DNA of 9,885 nucleotides from Dehalococcoidia bacterium (lineage in GTDB: Bacteria; Chloroflexota; Dehalococcoidia; UBA2979), in NCBI GenBank assembly GCA_009692725.1, contig SHYP01000023.1:1-9885 (forward strand), read 5' to 3'. A program made the translations under genes and the position numbers. Shown piece after piece: positions 1 to 5,947 of the stretch (positions are counted from its first letter, which is position 1; every line of letters begins with the position of its first letter). Under the pieces are notes generated by a model that was given only the letters and a program-made list of their open reading frames with translations, had not been told where the DNA came from and made no database searches.

Positions 1-465
1 GTGCCAGGTCTCGCGGGCGGCGGCGGCGGCGGCGGTGACGCTGCGGGCGACGCGGCTGGTGCCGGTGCGCGCGACACGTGTTGTTTCGACGGGGTGGCGT
101 GCGCCGCTGGCGACACCTTCGGCCGTGACGCGCGCGCGGTCGGCCATGTCGTCGAGGTTGGTGCGCAGGAGGGCACGGGGGGTGGCGTCGGCGCCGGGGG
201 GCGGCATGAGCAGCCAGAGCGCGCCGTAGAGCACGATGCCCGCGCCGCTCACGAGCGTGAGCGCGACGAAGCCTGCGCGCACGAGCAGCGGGTCAAGCGC
301 GTAGCGCTGCGCGATGCCGGCGCAGACGCCGCCGATCATGCGGTGATCGAGGTCGCGCGTGAGGCGTCGCGGTTCTGGCGGCGCCTGGCCGATCGCGGTG
401 TCGTTGCCGCGGTCGCGGCCTGGGTCGTTGCTGGCGTTGGTGCCGGGGTACGCGGGGTCTTGCAT
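1..465 (-). CDS. PspC-domain membrane protein, partial (3' end outside window)
   Basis: Translating the minus strand from the ATG at 465 gives 155 codons with no stop before the window edge, so the C-terminus is missing. Residues about 34-89 form a PspC (phage shock protein C) domain. It has the RLTRD lead-in, the motif MIGGVCAGIAQRY (43-55), LDPLLVR, and one hydrophobic segment from about 64 to 87 ending in WLLMPP. In this family the domain is a membrane anchor often linked to envelope-stress sensing. The N-terminal 33 residues are polar and probably disordered. The tail after residue 90 is Ala/Arg/Thr-rich with an alanine run at 145-150 encoded by GCC repeats. The start is supported by a GGGAGG ribosome-binding site 9 bases upstream. 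The gene lies 154 bases downstream of the ABC exporter genes on the same strand. The domain call is firm; the cellular role is inferred. Confidence 0.85.
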   Translation of the reverse strand, partial: MQDPAYPGTNASNDPGRDRGNDTAIGQAPPEPRRLTRDLDHRMIGGVCAGIAQRYALDPLLVRAGFVALTLVSGAGIVLYGALWLLMPPPGADATPRALLRTNLDDMADRARVTAEGVASGARHPVETTRVARTGTSRVARSVTAAAAAARETWH

Positions 466-530
466 GGCTCGCGACCTCCCTGTGGCCCTGTGGCGCGGCT
501 GGCCCGTGGCGCTGCGCGCGGCTAGCGTGC

Positions 531-574
531 AGGGATCGTACTCCTTTGCGCGGAGGCGCGTGGCGGCGATCCCT
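531..574. repeat. Inverted repeat in the gap between ABC exporter and PspC gene
   Basis: AGGGATCG at 531-538 is the exact reverse complement of CGATCCCT at 567-574. Inside it a smaller CTCC/GGAG pair (541-544, 552-555) encloses a 7-base loop. The gap 466-619 holds no gene that I can support. The element could be a transcript-end structure for the exporter operon or a regulatory site for the PspC gene; neither is shown. A CTGACA sequence (minus strand, about 594-589) resembles a -35 box, but there is no good -10 at the right distance. Confidence 0.35.
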
Positions 575-619
575 ACGGCGCGCACCGTTCGTTGTCAGGG
601 CGCGGCAGCTGAGCGGACG

Positions 620-2515
620 TTACGTCGCGGCCTCGACGGGGTGGGGTGCGGCGTCGCCGTCGCGCGGCGGGTCGGGCGCGGTGTCGTGGGCGGCGTAGGT
701 CATGCGGTAGAGGTCGGCGTAGGCGCCGCCTGTGGCGAGCAGCTCGTCGTGGGTGCCGATCTCGACGATGCGGCCGGCGCGCATGACGACGATGCGGTCG
801 GCGTCGCGGATGGTGCTGAGGCGGTGCGCGATCACGAACGAGGTACGGCCTTTGAGCAGCGTCTTGAGGGCGCGCTGGATCGTGCGCTCGGTCTGGGTGT
901 CCACGTTCGCGGTGGCTTCGTCGAGGATGAGGATGCGTGGGTGCGCGACGACGGCGCGGGCGAACGCGATGAGCTGGCGCTGGCCGAGCGAGAGGTTCTG
1001 GCCGCGCTCGTGCAGCGCCGTGTCGTAGCCGCTGGGCATGCGCTGGATAAACTCGTCGGCGCCGACGGCGCGCGCGGCTTCGCGCACCTCGTCGTCGGTG
1101 GCGTCGAGGCGGCCGTAGCGGATGTTCTCAGCGACGGTGCCGGAGAACAGGTAGGGCTCTTGCAGCACGACGCTCATGCGGCGGGCGAGCGAGCGGCGCT
1201 GGATGTGCGCGAGGTCGATGCCGTCGATCTCGATGCCGCCGCCGGTGACGTCGTACGAGCGATTGATAAGCGCGGTGACGGTGGTCTTGCCGGCGCCGGT
1301 GGGACCGACGAGCGCGATCGTCTCGCCGGGGCGCACGTGCAGGTCGATGTCGTGCAGCACGGGCACGTCGGATGAGTACGCGAAGTCCACGTGGTGGAAG
1401 TCGACGCGGCCCTCGACATCGGGGAGCGCGACGGCGTCGGGCGCGTCGACGATATCGGGCACAGTGTCGAGCAGCTCGAACACGCGATGCGCGCCGGCCA
1501 TCGCGCGCTGGATCTGCGTGTACTGCATGACGAGGTCGCGGACGGGGTTGAAGAAGCGCTGCACGTAGAGCGTGAACGCCGTGGCGAACGCGAGCGCATC
1601 GTCGGCGGGCAGGTCGCCGTTGAAGAGGCGGCGCCCGATCACGAGCAGCACGAGCACGGTGGCGAGCGTCGCGAGCAGCTCGACGAGCGGCATCACGAGT
1701 GCCTGCACGCGGTTGGCCGTGAGGTTGGTGTCGCGGTTGCTGCTGTTGAGCTGCTCGAAGGCCTCGAGGTTGCGGTGCTCGCGCCCGACGGACTGCACGA
1801 CGCGGACGCCGGAGACGTTCTCGTTCAGGCTCGAGTTCACCTGGGCGATCGCGAGGCGGACGTTGATGAACGCGACCTGCGCGCGGCGTTGCCAGATCGC
1901 CATGGCGATGACGAGCAGCGGGATGACCGCGAGCGCGAAGAGCGCGAGCTGCACATCGAGCGACAGCAGGAACAAGACGACGAGCGCGAGGCCGAACAGG
2001 TCTGCGATGATCGTGAGCACGCCGTTGGAGAGCAGGTCTTGCAGCACAGTCACGTCAGAGGTGACGCGGGACATCACGCGTCCGACCTCCTCGCGATCGT
2101 AGAAGCGGAGCGAGAGTCGCTGGAGGTGCGCGAAGAGGAGCGTGCGCAGCTGGAGCAGGATGCGGTGGCCGACGTAGCCCGTCTGCAGGCGCTGCACCCA
2201 TTGCGCGCCCCACGAGACGAGCGCGAGCGCGAGGAGCGCGAGGCTGACGCGCGTGAGCCCGTCGGCGTCGCGATGCACCACGTAGTTGCCGACGGCGCGA
2301 CCCATCAGCCAGGGCTGCGCGTACGAGGCGACCGAGAACACGATCATCGCGACGAAGGCGATGAGCACGCGGCCGCGGTATGGGCGCATGAACGGGAGCA
2401 GCCGCCGCAGCAGGTGCGGATCGTAGATGCGGCCGATGTCCTGGTAGTCCCAGCCGTCGTGGCGGCCGCCGCCGCCGCCCATCCCGCCGCCGCCGCCGTG
2501 CGACCAGTAGGCCAT
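620..2515 (-). CDS. ABC exporter half-transporter, consensus-site subunit (TM288/BmrD-like)
   Basis: A 631-residue half-transporter: exporter-type transmembrane domain (about 45-330, six helices expected) followed by a nucleotide-binding domain (about 368-605). Visible motifs are the A-loop Tyr380, Walker A GPTGAGKTT (404-412), Q-loop Gln452, signature LSLGQ (508-512), Walker B ILILDE with Asp532 and catalytic Glu533, D-loop NVD (537-539) and His564 in the H-loop. The catalytic residues are intact, but the signature has Leu in place of the usual first Gly. That is what is expected of the partner of a degenerate subunit. It starts at the ATG overlapping the TGA of the upstream exporter gene by one base, which implies translational coupling and equal dosage. 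The N-terminus carries an unusual glycine run (7-17). Substrate unknown; lipids or hydrophobic drugs are typical for this group. Confidence 0.93.
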   Translation of the reverse strand: MAYWSHGGGGGMGGGGGRHDGWDYQDIGRIYDPHLLRRLLPFMRPYRGRVLIAFVAMIVFSVASYAQPWLMGRAVGNYVVHRDADGLTRVSLALLALALVSWGAQWVQRLQTGYVGHRILLQLRTLLFAHLQRLSLRFYDREEVGRVMSRVTSDVTVLQDLLSNGVLTIIADLFGLALVVLFLLSLDVQLALFALAVIPLLVIAMAIWQRRAQVAFINVRLAIAQVNSSLNENVSGVRVVQSVGREHRNLEAFEQLNSSNRDTNLTANRVQALVMPLVELLATLATVLVLLVIGRRLFNGDLPADDALAFATAFTLYVQRFFNPVRDLVMQYTQIQRAMAGAHRVFELLDTVPDIVDAPDAVALPDVEGRVDFHHVDFAYSSDVPVLHDIDLHVRPGETIALVGPTGAGKTTVTALINRSYDVTGGGIEIDGIDLAHIQRRSLARRMSVVLQEPYLFSGTVAENIRYGRLDATDDEVREAARAVGADEFIQRMPSGYDTALHERGQNLSLGQRQLIAFARAVVAHPRILILDEATANVDTQTERTIQRALKTLLKGRTSFVIAHRLSTIRDADRIVVMRAGRIVEIGTHDELLATGGAYADLYRMTYAAHDTAPDPPRDGDAAPHPVEAAT

Positions 2516-4347
2516 CAGGCGTCACCCGCGAGCGAGGCGGCCGGTGCGGGCGCGCGGGATTCCTCCTGGTCGCGCAGCTCGAGGTCGTAGATGTCGCGGT
2601 AGAGGCCGCCGGCGGCGAGCAGCTGCTCATGACGGCCTTGCTCGACGATGCGACCGTTGCGCAGCACGAGGATCTGGTCGGCGCTGCGTACGGTGCGCAG
2701 GCGCTGGGCGATCACGAAGGTGGTGCGGCCGCGCATGAGCTCGTGCAGCGCTTGCTGGATCAGGTACTCGGTCTCGGTGTCGACGGACGACGTGGAGTCG
2801 TCGAAGACGAGGATGCGCGGGTCGAGCAGCAGCGTGCGCGCGATCGCGATGCGCTGGCGCTGGCCGCCGGAGAGCGTGACGCCGCGCTCGCCGACCCACG
2901 TGTCGTAGCCGTCCGGGAGGCCGGCGATGAAGTCGTGCAGGCGCGCGGCGCGGGCGGCGGCGATCACATCGTCGTCGCTTGCGTCGGGACGGCCATAGGC
3001 GATGTTGCGGCGGATCGTGTCGGCGAACAGGAACACGTCCTGCTGCACGATGCCGACGGCGCCGCGCAACGAGGCGAGCGTGACGTCGCGCACGTCGTGG
3101 CCGTCGACGGTGATGGCGCCGCCGGTCACGTCGTAGAAGCGCGGGAGCAGGTTGACGACGGTCGACTTGCCGGAACCGGTGGGGCCGAGCAGCGCGAACA
3201 CCTCGCCGGGGCGAGCGTGCAGCGAGACGTCGCTCAGCACGGGCGAGGCGCCGTAGCTGAAGCTCACGTGCTCGAAGCGCACGTCGCCGGGGCCGGGCTG
3301 GAGCGGGGCGGCTGCGGCGCGCTCGGTGACGGCGGACTCGGCGTCGAGCAGTTCGAAGATGCGGTCGCCTGAGGACTGCGCGCGCGAGGCGATGCCGACG
3401 ATGAAGCCGACGGAGCGCACGGGCATTTGTAGGAACGTGAGGTAGAGCTGGAAGGTGACGAGCTGGCCCTCGCCCATGCGGCCGGCGATCACCTCGCGGC
3501 CGCCGACCCAGAAGACGACGGCGAGGGAGACGAGCCACAGCGCGCCCATGGCGGGCTCCACGATGCCCATGAAGCGCGTGGAGCGGTACGACTCGTCGAA
3601 GAGGGCGGTGGCCTCGCGGCCGAACTTCTCCTCCTCGAACGCCTCGCGCGCGAAGGCTTTGACGACGCGCTGGCCGGTGAGGTTCTCGTGCAGCACGTTG
3701 GCGAGCTCGCCCTGGAGGTTCTGGATGCGCGTCCAGACGGGGCGCATGGCGCGCGACGACCAGACGGCGGCGCCGGCGACGATCGGCACGAACGCGAGCG
3801 CGACGAGGGCGACGCGCACGTTGGTGGCGAGCATGATGCCGGCGGTGACGCCGACGAGCGCGACGATGTAGAGCAGGCGGATCACGCCCATGCTGACGAA
3901 GAAGCGCACGCCTTCGACGTCCTGGGTGGCGCGGGACATGATCTGGCCGATCTCGGCCTTGTCGTGGTAGGCGAAGGAGAGGCGCTGGAGGTGGTCGTAG
4001 ATGCGGTTGCGCAGGTCGTACGCGACGGCCTGGGAGACGCGCTCGCTGAGGATCGCCTGCTGGTACATGAGCGCACCGCGCGCGAGGGCCGCTGCGATGA
4101 GCAGGGCGGACGCGACGGCGAGCGTGGCCATGTCGCCGCGCGCCACCCGCGCGCCGCTATCGACGGCGAGGCCGACGTCGATGGCGTGGCCGATCAGCCA
4201 CGGTGTGACGACGACGAGCGCGCCGGACGCGATGACGGACACGAGCGTGACGATCAGGTCGCGCAGGTGGGGGAACGAGAGGCGAAGCAGCCGCAGCAAG
4301 ACGGGCGCGTGGCGCGCGGGCTCGGCGGCCGGGGCGTGTACGGCCAT
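2515..4347 (-). CDS. ABC exporter half-transporter, degenerate-site subunit (TM287/BmrC-like)
   Basis: A 610-residue half-transporter with an N-terminal six-helix membrane domain (about 28-320) and a C-terminal ATPase domain (about 355-590). Motifs: A-loop Tyr365, Walker A GPTGSGKST (388-396), Q-loop Gln436, canonical signature LSGGQ (492-496), and Walker B ILVFDD. In that Walker B, Asp517 replaces the catalytic glutamate. The H-loop histidine is replaced by Gln548 (IAQRL). Loss of both residues marks the degenerate half of heterodimeric exporters such as TM287/TM288, so this protein should pair with the product of the next gene (620-2515). In the dimer its LSGGQ completes the active site of the partner. 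No good ribosome-binding site precedes the ATG at 4347. It lies 29 bases after the end of the small gene at 4377, so it may be co-transcribed with that gene. Confidence 0.93.
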   Translation of the reverse strand: MAVHAPAAEPARHAPVLLRLLRLSFPHLRDLIVTLVSVIASGALVVVTPWLIGHAIDVGLAVDSGARVARGDMATLAVASALLIAAALARGALMYQQAILSERVSQAVAYDLRNRIYDHLQRLSFAYHDKAEIGQIMSRATQDVEGVRFFVSMGVIRLLYIVALVGVTAGIMLATNVRVALVALAFVPIVAGAAVWSSRAMRPVWTRIQNLQGELANVLHENLTGQRVVKAFAREAFEEEKFGREATALFDESYRSTRFMGIVEPAMGALWLVSLAVVFWVGGREVIAGRMGEGQLVTFQLYLTFLQMPVRSVGFIVGIASRAQSSGDRIFELLDAESAVTERAAAAPLQPGPGDVRFEHVSFSYGASPVLSDVSLHARPGEVFALLGPTGSGKSTVVNLLPRFYDVTGGAITVDGHDVRDVTLASLRGAVGIVQQDVFLFADTIRRNIAYGRPDASDDDVIAAARAARLHDFIAGLPDGYDTWVGERGVTLSGGQRQRIAIARTLLLDPRILVFDDSTSSVDTETEYLIQQALHELMRGRTTFVIAQRLRTVRSADQILVLRNGRIVEQGRHEQLLAAGGLYRDIYDLELRDQEESRAPAPAASLAGDA

Positions 4348-4376
4348 AGATCGCTCAGTGTAGCGCCCCGGCGCGG

Positions 4377-4669
4377 CTAGGCGGTGCGCAGCTCGAGGCC
4401 GGGGATGAGCCAGCCGGGGTCGCGGCTGAAGACGGGGCCCCAGGCGATGTCGGTGCGCACGGCGCGGCGAGGGCGGGGCGGCCGGTGTGGTGGGCGAGCA
4501 CGGCGAGCGCGAGGCGGTCGCGCAGGCGCAGCAGCGCGATCTCGTCGGCGAGACCGTCGACGCCGCGCGCGTGGTCGAGCGCGGCGCGGTCGGCGGCGCT
4601 GAGCGCGGCGGCGTAGAACGACGCGGCGCTCAGCGAGTCGCGCGCCCGCGCGCGATCGGGCGGGGTCAT
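4377..4669 (-). CDS. Small unrecognised protein, apparent frameshift
   Basis: From the ATG at 4669 the reading starts MTPPDRARARDSLS and contains a helical stretch GLADEIALLRLRDRLALAV, ending naturally near HHTGRP (about residue 65). From there the same frame becomes Ala/Pro/Ser-rich and overruns to 4355. The -1 frame instead gives RAVRTDIAWGPVFSRDPGW and ends at TAG (4379-4377), 29 bases before the exporter start. I therefore infer one gene of about 97 codons with a one-base loss (or two-base gain) somewhere around 4440-4480. The start overlaps the previous gene's stop (ATGA). The FY...LSAADRAAL...DEIALLR pattern loosely recalls small hypothetical proteins that begin GNxNALKHGFY, but I give no function. 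The frameshift could be a sequencing error. Confidence 0.5.
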
Positions 4670-4812
4670 GGGCGCTCCGGCGTGAGCAGCGCGAGCAGCT
4701 GCTCGCGCGCGGGCGGGGCCATGCGATCGAGCGTGGCGACGACCCCGAGCAGCAGGCGGAGCGCGGCGAGCTCGTACTGCTCGCGAGCGACGGCGGCGGC
4801 GAGCGCGGTCAT
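4666..4812 (-). CDS. Small helical protein of 48 residues, unrecognised
   Basis: The ATG at 4812 opens a 48-codon frame (MTALAAAVAREQYELAALRL...LLTPERP) that is predicted to be almost wholly helical, with Leu/Ala heptad-like spacing. It overlaps the end of the upstream gene by ATGA (4812-4809) and the start of the downstream gene by ATGA (4669-4666), a layout typical of translationally coupled operon genes. No family is recognised. As the sequence stands, this frame is continuous with the upstream gene's first frame, so an automatic caller may report one ORF of 160 codons from 5145 (164 from 5157) to 4666. I prefer separate genes because of the two matching overlaps. Confidence 0.5.
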   Translation of the reverse strand: MTALAAAVAREQYELAALRLLLGVVATLDRMAPPAREQLLALLTPERP

Positions 4813-5145
4813 CGGTGGGCCTCCCGGCCGGGGGGCGTGTCCGACGCAGCGGGGCCGTCCGCGCGGGGTCGCGCGCCGGCGACAGCGAGCGCTGCTGACG
4901 GCGAGGTTCGCCGCCAGCAGCGGCACGCGGGCCAGCACCTCAGCGGCGCCGGGGCCTGCCACGACGAGGTGCTGCGCGGCTTGCAACGCGGCGCCTCCGC
5001 AGAGCAGCGCCAGCACGGCGGCGGCGAGCCGACGTGGCCCGGTGCCGGCGCGGGCACGATGCGTGAAGTAGGCGGCGTTCAGGCCGCCGCTGCCGGCGCT
5101 CGCGAGGTCCTCGACGAGGGCGGCGCTGTCCCAGAAGGCGGTCAC
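4809..5145 (-). CDS. Small putative two-helix membrane protein, apparent frameshift
   Basis: The GTG at 5145 is preceded by GGGAG with 5-base spacing, better than the in-frame ATG at 5157, so I choose the GTG. The protein begins MTAFWDSAALVEDLAS and has two likely membrane segments (about 40-63 and 65-86). After LLAANLAVSS the first frame turns Arg/Pro-rich (RCRRRATPRGRPRC) and continues into the next gene. The +1 frame gives AVAGARPRADGPAASDTPPG and stops at TGA 4811-4809, overlapping the next ATG. I infer a one-base gain (or two-base loss) near 4880-4900, real or technical. The alternative is a genuine fusion with the 48-residue gene. No homologous family is recognised. It is the first gene after the candidate SOS-type promoter at 5182-5210. 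Confidence 0.5.
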
Positions 5146-5181
5146 TTGGTCTCCCATCCCCGGGTGTGTGCCCGTGACGGG

Positions 5182-5210
5182 ACGGTAGAACAGGCGTTCT
5201 GGACTGGCAA
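5182..5210 (-). promoter_or_regulatory. Candidate sigma-70 promoter for the small-gene operon
   Basis: On the minus strand TTGCCA (5210-5205, five of six matches to TTGACA) is separated by 17 bases from TACCGT (5187-5182), a TAnnnT -10 as often seen in GC-rich bacteria. Transcription would start near 5175, giving a leader of about 30 bases with the GGGAG ribosome-binding site before the GTG at 5145. Its position in the gap after the HD-domain gene and in front of the first small gene fits. It may also serve the ABC exporter genes downstream. Confidence 0.45.
5187..5200. promoter_or_regulatory. Palindrome AGAAC-AGGC-GTTCT, candidate LexA (SOS) operator
   Basis: The perfect 5-bp inverted repeat with a 4-base centre fits the Gram-positive LexA consensus GAACRNRYGTTC (centre A-G-G-C = R-N-R-Y on the plus strand). 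It sits between the -35 and -10 boxes of the candidate promoter and touches the -10, where a bound repressor would block RNA polymerase. Eight fixed bases in about 10 kb would arise by chance about 0.15 times at equal base use, and less in GC-rich DNA. The match is seen; LexA control is inferred. Confidence 0.4.
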
Positions 5211-5261
5211 CCCTGATTGGGCACGGGCTGACGGTGTAGACAGGCGGAGGAGGGAACGGTC

Positions 5262-5870
5262 CTAGGCGAGGCGGCGGCGGAGCGCGAGTCGGGTCGCTTC
5301 GGCCAGGGGGTGGGGGGGCCAGCCTTCGCGGCGGCCGCGGGCGGCGTTCAGCTCGAGGTAGGCGAGCGCGGCGAGCTCGAGCGAGGTTTCGGCGAGCTCG
5401 GCGATGGCGGCGAGGGCGGGCCAGCGGGCGACCTTGTGTGGGTCGACCTTGTCGGCGACGAAGACGGCCCACGCCTCGAGCGGGTAGGCGGGGTGGCCGG
5501 TGGTGTGCCAGCGCACGGCGTCGAGCACGAGCGGGTCGGTCACCCAGCCGCGAGCCGCGAGCTCGTGCGCCCCGAGCGGGCCGTGCAGCAGCACCGGCTC
5601 GGCGCGCTCGACCGGGTCGATGGCCAAGCCCGCGGCCTCGGCGCGGCGGAGCAGGTGCTCGGGGGGCACGGCGCGCAGCAGGTCGTGCGCCTGGGCCGCG
5701 AGCAGTGTGCGAGCCACGTCGAGGCCGTGGCGGATGGCGAGCGGCCCGGCGAGGGCGACGACGCGGTCGATGTGCTCCGCGAGGCCGGGCGGCAGCTCCG
5801 GGCCCATCGCGGCGCGGAGCGCGGCGGGCTCGGCGAAGGGGGCGGCATCGGGGGTGCGCCGGGGGGGCAT
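5262..5870 (-). CDS. YqeK-like HD-domain protein (symmetrical Ap4A hydrolase family)
   Basis: A 202-residue soluble protein with an HD metal-binding fold. It shows the signatures I associate with YqeK: an early His33 (EHIDRV), the AHD pair His62-Asp63, LLHGPLGAHEL (94-104), WHTTG (His122) and the late ADK (Asp140). YqeK proteins cleave diadenosine tetraphosphate symmetrically to ADP using an iron or other divalent-metal centre. The MSxLEKIIFLADxIEP pattern usual after HHTTG is here PLEAWAVFVADKVDP, somewhat divergent. The length fits the family (about 190-200). The ATG at 5870 lacks a clear ribosome-binding site, and Met22 is a possible shorter start. It stands apart from the nadD and rsfS genes that often accompany yqeK, and is divergent from the sensor kinase gene at 5948. 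The fold is confident; the exact substrate is inferred. Confidence 0.78.
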   Translation of the reverse strand: MPPRRTPDAAPFAEPAALRAAMGPELPPGLAEHIDRVVALAGPLAIRHGLDVARTLLAAQAHDLLRAVPPEHLLRRAEAAGLAIDPVERAEPVLLHGPLGAHELAARGWVTDPLVLDAVRWHTTGHPAYPLEAWAVFVADKVDPHKVARWPALAAIAELAETSLELAALAYLELNAARGRREGWPPHPLAEATRLALRRRLA

Positions 5871-5947
5871 TGCGGGAGTTTACGGATAGGGAGCGCCCGG
5901 CGTCGCCCGTACGGTGGAGCCAGGTCCGAGCAGTAGAGGCGGCAGGG

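Noticed and set aside
16..33. GGC triplet run as a mobile or CRISPR-like repeat
   Set aside because: It is a short in-frame alanine tract inside the PspC coding sequence, not a spaced repeat array.
1..525. Plus-strand open frame opposite the PspC gene
   Set aside because: The minus strand encodes a clear PspC domain with a good ribosome-binding site; the plus frame has Gly/Ala/Arg bias and no recognisable domain.
1391..2590. Long plus-strand open frame of 399 codons opposite the exporter gene
   Set aside because: It is antisense to a gene with all ABC motifs, and is Glu/Arg/Asp/His-rich as expected of the complement of GC-rich coding DNA.
5438..5947. Upstream extension of the plus-strand kinase frame
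   Set aside because: It is antisense to the YqeK-like gene and almost pure Arg/Ala/Pro/Gly; the ATG at 5948 with AGAGG is better.
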